Source: Spirochaetales bacterium (GTDB lineage: Bacteria > Spirochaetota > GWE2-31-10). Taken from it: 36,779 nucleotides of DNA. The stretch lies in contig JAFLVQ010000005.1 of NCBI GenBank assembly GCA_022508205.1, forward strand, positions 1 to 36,779, written 5' to 3'. Shown one piece after another: positions 10,508 through 19,558 of the stretch (within the stretch, counting starts at the first letter, position 1; the number at the start of each line of letters is the position of its first letter). The notes below the pieces were generated by a model. That model saw nothing but the letters and a program-made list of their open reading frames with translations, did not search any database and was not told where the DNA came from. The translations under genes were made by a program, and so were the position numbers.

Positions 10508-12241
10508 TTGAGAATCGAAACTTTTGCCAAAGGCGCAGCAAAATACAGTGTTTTGATTATAATCTGCCACATTTGCGCATTTATAACATCGCTCGATTCG
10601 TATCCGACGTACTTTGCCGCAGTTTTTATTTTTTCTCTGCCGATTATACTGTATTCAAATGCACAAACAACAATCAGAAAAGAAACCGAATTAAAACATT
10701 TGTCACCGAATACAATCATCTACAGAATTACGTCAAAACGCGCTCTTTCATTCGCACTGCAAATAATCGCCGGAATTGCCGTTTCATTTGCTATTCCCGT
10801 TTTCATAACGACTTTTTCCGCAGCCGAATACATTTCGTACATGATTACACTGCCGCTCATTTTGGTAATACGCTTTTTTATATTGAAAGCCGCAAATAAA
10901 ATTTACAAAGAAAAATACGTCGAATTCAGAGCCCAGTTAATAACAGACTGCGCGGTTGTCTTCATCGGCGTTGCAGTTTCTTCCTTATTAATATGGTCAT
11001 TTTCCGATTTCTCAAATCCGATTTTATGCGATTACAAAAAATTCCAAAACAACCGCACCGCATTCGCAATCGGTTCGGTAATCAACAACTTCAACATGGT
11101 AATCGATGCTTTTTTGAATAATGATTTATCGCAGCAGATGACAATTCCGTTTCATCTTGTTTCGGCACTATTTTTCCTGCAAGGCGGTATATTATTTTTT
11201 TCACTCACAAGATTCGTTTTATTCTTCTTTTTAAGTACAGAACGGAAAAAGTCGGTTTTTTCGATAGTAAGCGAATCTTCCGCCAAACAGGTCAATGCGC
11301 AAATTATCACAGGCTTTTCACTGTTTTTCGTTCTAATATTTTCCGCTGTTTCGATGTTGTCTTACACTTTTTGTTTAAATGAGGAAAAAGTCAAATACGC
11401 AGATGACAAAACAGTTTTTATCGCAGAAAAAATATCCGATGAGATTTACAAGGTCGGCACTATACACAAATTAGAAAAATCGGCGCAAGATTTTTGCGCA
11501 GAAACGAAAGAGGAGCTTACGGCTGTTGTGAATCGTTATTTCGACGAAACAATCGCAAAAACCGACAATTATTTGGATTGGTACTACAGTTTATCGCATG
11601 AGTATTCGCAGCTGCTTACTTTTATCGCCGGCACTGCTACAAACAAGCTCGAAGAAAAAATGCGGGAATTCATCGAAAAGCACCTTGAGGAAAAGTTAAG
11701 CCTTGATTATGACCTGGACAATACATTGCAGACTGTTTATGACGGTTTATATAAAAAATTCGATACTGCAAAAAAACTCATTCTCTCGGATAACCGTATT
11801 GTTCATGCAAACTCGCTGTATCACATTACAATCCAAACGGAACCAGAGAAAATTTACAGAATCAAGGAACCGATTCCGGCCGTCTCTGCAAATATAAGAA
11901 CCGGAATATCGATAAGCACGGGACTCGGAACGGGCATTGCCGCTAAAGTGATAACTCAAAGTATGCTAAAAAAACTTTCTGCAAAAATAACGGCGCAGAC
12001 GATAAACTCGGTAACGGCAAAAAAAATACTTGCTGCCGCCGCTTCCGCAGTGGGATCTGCCGCCGGACCTATAGGAACGGCAGTCGGCGTAGGTATCGGG
12101 CTGGGAGTCGGGATTCTTACGGACAAAATCATAATCGGCATAAATGAAACGATAAACAGGGAAAAGTATAAGCAGGACATTATCTCGTGCATCGAAGAAG
12201 AGCGGCAGTTTTACTTGCAGCAAGTAGAACAAAATATGTAG
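10508..12241 (+). CDS. Polytopic membrane protein of unknown function with C-terminal Gly/Ala-rich (glycine-zipper-like) segment
   Basis: Long ORF on the strand opposite neuB; several hydrophobic TM segments; TTG start with SD GAGGGAGG (ORF track start 10493 is an upstream in-frame TTG); C-terminus ILAAAASAVGSAAGPIGTAVGVGIGLGVGI. Confidence 0.75.
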   Translation: MRIETFAKGAAKYSVLIIICHICAFITSLDSYPTYFAAVFIFSLPIILYSNAQTTIRKETELKHLSPNTIIYRITSKRALSFALQIIAGIAVSFAIPVFITTFSAAEYISYMITLPLILVIRFFILKAANKIYKEKYVEFRAQLITDCAVVFIGVAVSSLLIWSFSDFSNPILCDYKKFQNNRTAFAIGSVINNFNMVIDAFLNNDLSQQMTIPFHLVSALFFLQGGILFFSLTRFVLFFFLSTERKKSVFSIVSESSAKQVNAQIITGFSLFFVLIFSAVSMLSYTFCLNEEKVKYADDKTVFIAEKISDEIYKVGTIHKLEKSAQDFCAETKEELTAVVNRYFDETIAKTDNYLDWYYSLSHEYSQLLTFIAGTATNKLEEKMREFIEKHLEEKLSLDYDLDNTLQTVYDGLYKKFDTAKKLILSDNRIVHANSLYHITIQTEPEKIYRIKEPIPAVSANIRTGISISTGLGTGIAAKVITQSMLKKLSAKITAQTINSVTAKKILAAAASAVGSAAGPIGTAVGVGIGLGVGILTDKIIIGINETINREKYKQDIISCIEEERQFYLQQVEQNM

Positions 12242-12390
12242 TAAAAAAAAATCACCTTTTTTCACAACCGCAATTACCGCGCTGTTATTTGCAGTTTAGA
12301 AAATGTAATTAATTTAAATTTTTTATATATCCTCATCTAAAAATCATTCAATAATTGTAAAGAAATAGAATAATAAATTTTATTTATTCA

Positions 12391-12419
12391 TTGACTTTTT
12401 ATACTATATGTATTATAGG
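12391..12419 (+). promoter_or_regulatory. Candidate sigma70 promoter for the 12451-16137 gene set
   Basis: TTGACT - 17 bp - TATAGG, about 30 bp upstream of ATG 12451. Confidence 0.45.
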
Positions 12420-12450
12420 ATAATGCCATATATAATAAACGGAGTAAAAA

Positions 12451-13449
12451 ATGGCAAAAAAGAAAAAATATGCAGTAATTTTATTCGCCTGCATTATGGT
12501 AAGTTGTACCGAAATCGACTTAGGTTCCAGCAAAGGAGCCGTATCTGCAAAACAGATGCAGGAATTGGTAGACAATGTATCAATAGATTTTAAAAAAAGT
12601 AATAATAATTCCATTGAAAGTTATCAAGCAAATGTAAAACAATATTCATACAATAAAAGAATTGCGGGAACTGTTTCCGCTCCGTCGGAATATCGTCTTT
12701 CACTGAAAAAAAGCGGTGATTCGATATTTACAAGAATCGATTTTGATTCTTCCTGCTATGGAGACGGAAAAATGAGAAGCATTATTTGCGACGGGAAAGA
12801 AACGGTTATTTTCGATACAATCACAAAGGAAGTCGAAGCCAGAACTGTACTTACAGATGAAGAAACCAAAAATGCGGAAGATTTCGGCGGACCGATATTC
12901 GGACGGCTTGCACTCGATTCTTATTTGGCAAAATGCAGACAGCTTTCCTATGACTTACAGGAAGATTCCGAAAATAACGTTATGTGCGTAACAATTCCCG
13001 TTTCCGATGTTTCCGCAAAAATAAGCAATGACAAAACAACAACGTATTCCAGACTTTATTTTGACACTCAAAATGATGTTCTGCTGGGCAGCGAATCGCA
13101 AACAATAGACGAAAACGGAATAATCGTAACAGCGTCAAACAATTATCTTTATAAAAAAGTCGACGGTGAACCGGTATTAATCGGAGAATTATTGGAAATT
13201 CAAAATGATTTTCCTTATGAAATCGACACAAGCGATTATATGTTGCCTATTGTGGAATCAGAAGATGATATTCCCGAAGTAACGGAAGAAGAATTAGCGG
13301 AAATGATAAAAGACGGCGGCGAAGTTTACGAATTTGAACAAGTAATAGGCGATCCGTCAAATCCGGATTACACCCAAGTAATTATCAAAACGTATGATGA
13401 TATAAAAATCAACACACTGGAAGACGAATATTTTCGGCTCCCTTTATAA
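12451..13449 (+). CDS. Lipoprotein, possible LolA/RseB-like fold
   Basis: Signal peptide with lipobox IMVSC; antiparallel-strand-rich pattern (YRLSLKKSGDSIFTRIDF... DGKETVIFDTITKEV) resembling outer-membrane lipoprotein-sorting domains. Confidence 0.7.
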   Translation: MAKKKKYAVILFACIMVSCTEIDLGSSKGAVSAKQMQELVDNVSIDFKKSNNNSIESYQANVKQYSYNKRIAGTVSAPSEYRLSLKKSGDSIFTRIDFDSSCYGDGKMRSIICDGKETVIFDTITKEVEARTVLTDEETKNAEDFGGPIFGRLALDSYLAKCRQLSYDLQEDSENNVMCVTIPVSDVSAKISNDKTTTYSRLYFDTQNDVLLGSESQTIDENGIIVTASNNYLYKKVDGEPVLIGELLEIQNDFPYEIDTSDYMLPIVESEDDIPEVTEEELAEMIKDGGEVYEFEQVIGDPSNPDYTQVIIKTYDDIKINTLEDEYFRLPL

Positions 13450-13462
13450 AAAGGAGGATTAA

Positions 13463-14935
13463 ATGAAATTTAAACTAATAATAATAACTGCAATTACATC
13501 ATTCTCATTCTGTTTTGCCGATGAATCTTATTATGACGATGTTTACTATTTTCCCGGCGTAAGCAGCGAATACACTTACAACAAAACAACATATAAAGTA
13601 GAGCAAACTTCTTTGAGCACTCAAATACAGCATATAGACAAACTCTATACCAACGGGAAACCAAAAGTATTAATGGGCCACAGTGCCGGCGGATTAAAAG
13701 CAATGGCATACGCAAGTTTGTTAAATCAAAAAGGCAAGAAAAACGAAGTAAAAGGCATAATCACAATGGGTGCGCCGCTTAAAGGTTTTTCCGCATTGGC
13801 ACAAGGAAGAAATGTTTTAAACAAAAAAATCGAAAATAAAATAAATACACTAACCAATGCGGCTGATGCCGTCGTCGATACCGGAATCAATGCCATAGAC
13901 GCCGCATTATCATTGGTTGCACCGCTTACTCATCTTATTCCGGCAGCCAGCCTTCATTATTATCCGGGAAGATTTACACTTCAAGGCTACACAATAAAAG
14001 CGCAGCTTAAATATTTATTCGGTCCGCTTTTGGGACATTATATTTTTCAGCAGCCTATAGATGCCATAATCAATTTAGGCATATTAGGTGACAGTTTCGT
14101 AAACGACATATCTACGAATAGTGTTTTTCTGAACAACTATATTAACCCAAAAACAACCGTAAAAACTTCCGGGTACTACAAAACAGTAAAAGTGTATCAA
14201 GGCTGGGGATACTATGAACCTATATGGAAAACAAAACGAAATTGTTTTGGCTGGAAATATTCTTATATATCAGGTTGGAAATGGGTAAATGTATATAAAA
14301 CAAAACAAGTTTGGGTTGATCCCACTTACAATTATTACCCGCGAATAGATAAAAATATTCCGATTACAATGATTGTAGGCCAAGAAAATGACCCGCTTAC
14401 GGCATTGGATGACGACACGCGAAAATTAGTAAAAACCGGAATCGAACATACGAGAATTGCGTTAATCGCAGCCGAAGCATGGCATTGCGTTAAAGCGTCT
14501 TTTGCATACTCTTCGATTTTTCTTGCTCCTCTCGGTGTGCAATACACAATAAAAGCGGTTAATTGTTCCGATGCCAGAAAAATTCTGGAAAATTATAAAA
14601 GAGAATACGGACTGCTGCTTGGCAGCACGGCTAACGATTGCTTCATAACCGAAGATTCGCAGCAGTACCCGCTGAACAGACTTGGCGGAATACCTATAGC
14701 TCCATCGAACTATCGTAACGGAGTGGCAACATGTTCGTCCAACCACTTTAAAGAACCGTCCCATGAAGAAATATGGGGAAAAGGCGGCGGCGCAAGCTAT
14801 GACAAAAGTTCTTCCGATGAATCAAAACGACAAAGATTAAAATACGGAAGTATACGAGGCGGAATTTTAAAAATATGCTTTGACGCAATGGGCTTGCCTA
14901 TTGACGAGAAAGAAAACAAGGGAACTTCAAAATGA
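13463..14935 (+). CDS. Secreted alpha/beta hydrolase (lipase/esterase-like)
   Basis: Signal peptide ...SFSFCFADE; nucleophile elbow LMGHSAGGLKAMAYASLL (GxSxG) followed by GIITMGAPLKG; SD AAAGGAGG before ATG. Confidence 0.8.
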   Translation: MKFKLIIITAITSFSFCFADESYYDDVYYFPGVSSEYTYNKTTYKVEQTSLSTQIQHIDKLYTNGKPKVLMGHSAGGLKAMAYASLLNQKGKKNEVKGIITMGAPLKGFSALAQGRNVLNKKIENKINTLTNAADAVVDTGINAIDAALSLVAPLTHLIPAASLHYYPGRFTLQGYTIKAQLKYLFGPLLGHYIFQQPIDAIINLGILGDSFVNDISTNSVFLNNYINPKTTVKTSGYYKTVKVYQGWGYYEPIWKTKRNCFGWKYSYISGWKWVNVYKTKQVWVDPTYNYYPRIDKNIPITMIVGQENDPLTALDDDTRKLVKTGIEHTRIALIAAEAWHCVKASFAYSSIFLAPLGVQYTIKAVNCSDARKILENYKREYGLLLGSTANDCFITEDSQQYPLNRLGGIPIAPSNYRNGVATCSSNHFKEPSHEEIWGKGGGASYDKSSSDESKRQRLKYGSIRGGILKICFDAMGLPIDEKENKGTSK

Positions 14936-16137
14936 CAAAACGTATTATTCGGCTCCTCCTATTATCCGTAATACTTTTTACTTTCTCATGCTGCAATCAG
15001 ACGCAAGAGCCCGACGACAACTTGCATCTGACCGTCGCTTGGAATATATATTCGGAAAATTATGGAAATGAAAGATTGGCATTGGATTCCGAAAAAGGTC
15101 AAGTTTATGTAAACGAAAGAGGAAGCAGAACTATAGCTGCCATTAATATAGAATCAGGAAAACTTATTTGGAGAACCGATGAAATAATAACTTCACATAC
15201 TAATGTTGTTTTCGATGAAAAATATATTTATAGCATAGGATTGAATTTCCCGGATAAAAATACTACCAATGTAGATTTTATTCAATTAGACAAAGAAACA
15301 GGCAATGAAATCAAACGTAAAACTTTATCCAATTCATGGTACTCTCTGCCGAGGATGAATTCCTTATCTTTGTACAACGGTACATTGTACTGGGGAGGAA
15401 AGGATCGTCACTTCATGTATGCTTATTCAACAACCGAAGAAGACGGCGTACGTAAAATCTGGGGAAGCGAAGACGTAACGTCCGATATAATGGGAGATAT
15501 TGTCCCGTATAATGGCAGGTTGTATTTCGTTTCTTCCGTTTTTCCGTATACCGACGAACCTAAACCCTCGTACTTAATATCCATGAACCCGGACGGCAGC
15601 GACATAAAGAAATTGAAAATATCGGCTGATTTCTTGTATGTCCCTAGAAATCGTATGCAATTCTATAAAGATAAATTATATCTGAATGGGATGTATCTTA
15701 TCTGTGTTAATCCGAAAACAATGAAAATCGAGTGGGAATTGAGAAATTCCGATGGTTTTTTTACTGCTCCCGAAGGTTTTGTAATTAACTGCAATCGTAT
15801 TTATGCTCCAGACAACGGCGGAGATGAAGATGCCTTTTTCTGTATTAATGCCAAAAACGGCAAAGTTGTATGGAAAGAAAGGATAAATACAAGTTTTTAC
15901 GGCTCTATTTTCTATTCTCCGGTAGTTTACGGAGGGTATGTTTACCAGCCCGCGCAAGACTGTATGATTGTATTCAACGCAGAAAACGGTAAATATGCCG
16001 GAAGAGACGAACGTATCAGAACCGGAACGCTTGCCGTTGGTATTACCGAATGTTACAAAAATTTTATGATTTTCAGCGGAATTCATAAAGATGAATTAAC
16101 TGTTTATGCATTAAAAATGGACATGCACACACGGTAA
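14932..16137 (+). CDS. PQQ-like beta-propeller repeat lipoprotein
   Basis: Lipobox FTFSCC; repeated blade motifs (VYVNERGSRTIAAINIESGKLIWR, FFCINAKNGKVVWKERI, MIVFNAENGKYAG); ATGA overlap with the previous gene. Confidence 0.8.
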   Translation: MTKRIIRLLLLSVILFTFSCCNQTQEPDDNLHLTVAWNIYSENYGNERLALDSEKGQVYVNERGSRTIAAINIESGKLIWRTDEIITSHTNVVFDEKYIYSIGLNFPDKNTTNVDFIQLDKETGNEIKRKTLSNSWYSLPRMNSLSLYNGTLYWGGKDRHFMYAYSTTEEDGVRKIWGSEDVTSDIMGDIVPYNGRLYFVSSVFPYTDEPKPSYLISMNPDGSDIKKLKISADFLYVPRNRMQFYKDKLYLNGMYLICVNPKTMKIEWELRNSDGFFTAPEGFVINCNRIYAPDNGGDEDAFFCINAKNGKVVWKERINTSFYGSIFYSPVVYGGYVYQPAQDCMIVFNAENGKYAGRDERIRTGTLAVGITECYKNFMIFSGIHKDELTVYALKMDMHTR

Positions 16138-16142
16138 ACTTC

Positions 16143-16179
16143 TTAATTCTGCAGCGGTTTATTGCTGCAGCAGAATTAA
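16143..16179 (+). terminator. Intergenic hairpin, possible terminator (weak U-tract)
   Basis: TTAATTCTGCAGC...GCTGCAGCAGAATTAA inverted repeat just after the stop of the propeller gene; no strong T-run follows. Confidence 0.4.
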
Positions 16180-16208
16180 AATACTTTAAACAAAGGATGA
16201 GTGAAATA

Positions 16209-16859
16209 ATGAAAAAAATCTTAACTGCATTAATCATACTGTTATGCCTTTTTGCATGCGAAGTACAAAAGGAATTAAATTCGACAGAAAATATTTGGAT
16301 TTACGCAAAAATTATTTCCGCAGATTTAAACAGTGTCAATTGCACAATAAAAATTGTGGGCAATGACGGAAATTCCGTCTCCGGAGCAATAGCTATGTTT
16401 CTCTGCCGACTTTTTGAACAAAAAGGCGCAGCTGTTTACGATAACGAAGTTCTGACCTCTGACGGCGGAATCGGCTTTCTGCGAACTCTCGTTAGGAGCA
16501 GTGAAACGGGGTGGGAAGGTCTCGGCAACGCATTCGGAGAAAATGCCGATATTTTATTCAAAAATTGGGTTGAAGAACTTTTGATGATTCAATGCGGACT
16601 TTGCAGTGATTACCGCCCCATGTATCATCCAACGACAAAAGAATTAACGAACTTTCCGCTATTTGCCGGCGAAATAGAAATTTCCGATTCTGTTTCATGC
16701 TTTCTGAACGGACTCGGAAAAATCGAAAATGACACTGTTTCGCTGCTGCCGTACTCTTTTTGTTTTGTAAATAATCTTACTTTTGAACAAAAAGGCAATT
16801 TTATTGTGGAATTAAATGAGGAAAACCGTAATCTATTATGCAGCTTTTATCGGCACTGA
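16209..16859 (+). CDS. Hypothetical lipoprotein
   Basis: MKKILTALIILLCLFACEV lipobox; ORF track start 16197 precedes a better ATG at 16209 after AAAGGATGAG. Confidence 0.65.
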   Translation: MKKILTALIILLCLFACEVQKELNSTENIWIYAKIISADLNSVNCTIKIVGNDGNSVSGAIAMFLCRLFEQKGAAVYDNEVLTSDGGIGFLRTLVRSSETGWEGLGNAFGENADILFKNWVEELLMIQCGLCSDYRPMYHPTTKELTNFPLFAGEIEISDSVSCFLNGLGKIENDTVSLLPYSFCFVNNLTFEQKGNFIVELNEENRNLLCSFYRH

Positions 16860-16894
16860 ATAAAATATCCGCAAACCTTATAACAGGAGAGAAC

Positions 16895-17422
16895 ATGCAG
16901 GTCACTCACGAAATTGCTCCGGTGTGGAACAGTGAAAGCACAATTTTGATATTGGGAACAATGCCGTCTCCCGCCTCACGAAACGCAGGATTCTTTTACA
17001 TGCATCCGCAGAATCGCTTCTGGCCGGTAATGGAAAGCATTTTCAATGAAACATTTGTATATGCCAATAAATCTTCGGACATTGACAAGGCAATTGCCGA
17101 GCGAAAAGAGTTTCTGCTGCGGCACAATATCGCGCTGTGGGATGTTCTTGCAAAATGCGAAATCAACGGAGCGGAAGATTCTTCCATAAAACAAGCTGTT
17201 CCGAATGACTTCGGCGAAATCCTTGCCGGCTCAAAAATCAGGCAGATTTTCTGTACCGGCAAAACGGCTTTTTCGCTTTACAAGAAATACTGCGCTGCAT
17301 TATACACAATTCCGTTTGATTGCCTGCCGTCTACAAGTCCGGCAAATCAGGCGCATTGGAATAAAGAAAAACTTATTGATGAATACAAAAACAAATTACT
17401 TATCAATAACCGACTGCAATAG
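16895..17422 (+). CDS. DNA-deoxyinosine/hypoxanthine glycosylase (UDG superfamily family 6, HDG-like)
   Basis: STILILGTMPSPASRNAGFFYMHPQNRFWPVM and LPSTSPANQAHW motifs; ATG 16895 preceded by ACAGGAGAG. Confidence 0.85.
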   Translation: MQVTHEIAPVWNSESTILILGTMPSPASRNAGFFYMHPQNRFWPVMESIFNETFVYANKSSDIDKAIAERKEFLLRHNIALWDVLAKCEINGAEDSSIKQAVPNDFGEILAGSKIRQIFCTGKTAFSLYKKYCAALYTIPFDCLPSTSPANQAHWNKEKLIDEYKNKLLINNRLQ

Positions 17423-17491
17423 CCGCTTTCGATACGCCTGCTTATCCATTAAATCCGCTCGATTGCAGTTTCGCAAAACGCATTGGTCTCC

Positions 17492-19531
17492 TTACTCTCC
17501 GAGCAGATACCGTATTGTCTTGTAAATCCACTGTTTATTGTCCAAATAGTCAATATCGTAATCACTGAAATTCATTCCCGACAAAATACAAATTTTCCCC
17601 TTGCCGAAATCAGTTATAACTGCCGCAGAACGATTTTTATTTTGCGCAGGTTCCAGCCGCCTGTTTTTTATACGCGTAGATTGGGAAAGCTGTACAAGCG
17701 AAATCGTATTGTATGCCAGCATCGGATAAATTTCACCGGTATTCGATGACGCAATCAACTCTATGGGACACGGCAGATAGATAGATTTAAGAGTCTGACC
17801 GTACACATTGTGATTGAATGAAGTAAATAACGGATTTTCCGAATCATGAAAATAATTTTCTTCATCATAAATCGAAAAAAAACCGACCGAAGTTGTATAC
17901 CGAAAACGCACAGGCGAATAAAGTATTCGCAGCAATCGATTGTAATACGTTACCGCAGCGCGCGCTTTTGTTTCGTCACGACCGTCAGCCGCAATAATCA
18001 ATGCTCCGCCTTGGTAAACAAAGCGGTGAAGTGCATACGAGAAAGTCACTTCATAATTGACATTATCCGAAATAAACTGCGGCGGAGTAAGAATTACCAA
18101 ATCGTAATCCTGCAAAATCGTATCTTTCATGAAAGGCGTTCCTTCCGCCGAAACGGAAAACAGTACGCCGTCATTTTCCATCATCTTTTTCAGTGTATTG
18201 AGACTTTCCGTATATCTATTTTTATGAGTCGCATCTACAAGAATTTTATGCTGCTGTGCATGCGGAAATACTGCCGTATCATAAGTGAAAATTTCACCGT
18301 TTATGCTCGTTTCGATTCGTACATTCGTCAAACTGTCGGCTTCTTCCGGCAATACACGCTTGACTTCGACATGGCTGCGTCCATTTAAGCTCATTTTTTC
18401 TTCATAAATACAATTATTCTTACTATCCAAAAAACGCATGTTTATATTTGAAACAGTCGACGAAGAAATATTGGAAATCGTAAACGAAATTACTTTTGAT
18501 GATTTGCCGGTCTGCTGATTTTCATTTTCAACGGAAATATCGTTTACCAGTATGCTTTGTTTTTTCCGAATCCAAATCGGCGTGGAATATGCCAAATGCC
18601 CATTTTCAAAATACGCCACAAGCATTACATACTGAAATGCTCTGTCTAAATCGAGAAAGCCGCTGTCCTCCAAAAACAAACTTTCAGGCTGTCGGACTTG
18701 TGTTTCGGAAAGAATCCGCCCATTATTTGTAACAAGCTCGACTTTTCCAAGCGGAAGAGTATCCGATGTTACCCGCCAGTGATACGCAAAAGATTTTTTA
18801 TCCATTTCCGCATCGAAAATATCGCCGATTTGCGCATCTTCGATTTCCATCGACAGCCGAGTGCCTTTCTCGAATGAAACAAACGTGCGGCGAGCTTTAA
18901 GTGCTTCTTTCAATGCTTCGGGAGTTTGTTCCTGCGCAATAACGCAGAAACGCGGTGAATTTTGAATCTTCCAGTCAGGCCCGAGTAAATTGGATGACTG
19001 AAATGCACCAAAGACAAAACCTCTGTCCAAATAATTTTGGTATTCTTCAAGGTAACCGGAGATTTTCCCGTTAAATCCGGTCGACACGGTTCCAAACAAA
19101 ATATTCTGCCCCATTTCACGCACAAACGCAGACACCGCAGCTGTAGGGACTTCGCGTATCACAGGAAAATAAAATGCAATATCTCCTTTTTGAATATCAT
19201 CAGAAAATTCCGGCAGCGTGATAAAAAGGCGGTTATATCTTTTAAAAGATTTTTTTCCGAGCTTCCTTATATTTTTAATAAACTTCTGCGGGTACGGCAT
19301 ATTGCCGTGCCGGTTCTGCTCCACAAGTATCCAAAAATCAAGCTCATTTTCCGCAAAGGCTTTTTCCGTTGTTTCTTCATTAAAAAAGCTGTTATTACTG
19401 TAAAAACGGCTGTTAGTTGCCGTACCTTCGAGAATTATCGAATGATTTTCATCAGTAACAACATTTTCCTTCTTACCGCAGCTTAAAATCGAAAGCACAG
19501 CGGCAAGAATCAGCATCCTCTTTATTATCAT
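17492..19531 (-). CDS. Lipoprotein with PHP-like domain remnant and C-terminal GATase/DUF4350-like domain
   Basis: Lipobox LSILSCGKK; PHP-family-like C-terminal signature TPEALKEALKARRTFVS; later KILVDATHKNRYTESLNTLKKMMENDG...DYDLVILTPPQ; SD TTGGAGAG. Confidence 0.6.
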   Translation of the reverse strand: MIIKRMLILAAVLSILSCGKKENVVTDENHSIILEGTATNSRFYSNNSFFNEETTEKAFAENELDFWILVEQNRHGNMPYPQKFIKNIRKLGKKSFKRYNRLFITLPEFSDDIQKGDIAFYFPVIREVPTAAVSAFVREMGQNILFGTVSTGFNGKISGYLEEYQNYLDRGFVFGAFQSSNLLGPDWKIQNSPRFCVIAQEQTPEALKEALKARRTFVSFEKGTRLSMEIEDAQIGDIFDAEMDKKSFAYHWRVTSDTLPLGKVELVTNNGRILSETQVRQPESLFLEDSGFLDLDRAFQYVMLVAYFENGHLAYSTPIWIRKKQSILVNDISVENENQQTGKSSKVISFTISNISSSTVSNINMRFLDSKNNCIYEEKMSLNGRSHVEVKRVLPEEADSLTNVRIETSINGEIFTYDTAVFPHAQQHKILVDATHKNRYTESLNTLKKMMENDGVLFSVSAEGTPFMKDTILQDYDLVILTPPQFISDNVNYEVTFSYALHRFVYQGGALIIAADGRDETKARAAVTYYNRLLRILYSPVRFRYTTSVGFFSIYDEENYFHDSENPLFTSFNHNVYGQTLKSIYLPCPIELIASSNTGEIYPMLAYNTISLVQLSQSTRIKNRRLEPAQNKNRSAAVITDFGKGKICILSGMNFSDYDIDYLDNKQWIYKTIRYLLGE

Positions 19532-19558
19532 CTATCTCTCCAAGGAAAATACACCGAT

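Noticed and set aside
12241-12270. AAAAAAAA-TCACC-TTTTTT after the membrane protein gene
   Set aside because: A/T-only pairing; too weak to call a terminator.
17409-17470. 8-bp inverted repeat ACTGCAAT ... ATTGCAGT between the convergent HDG and lipoprotein genes
   Set aside because: Arms about 45 nt apart, no T-tract; likely chance in this composition.
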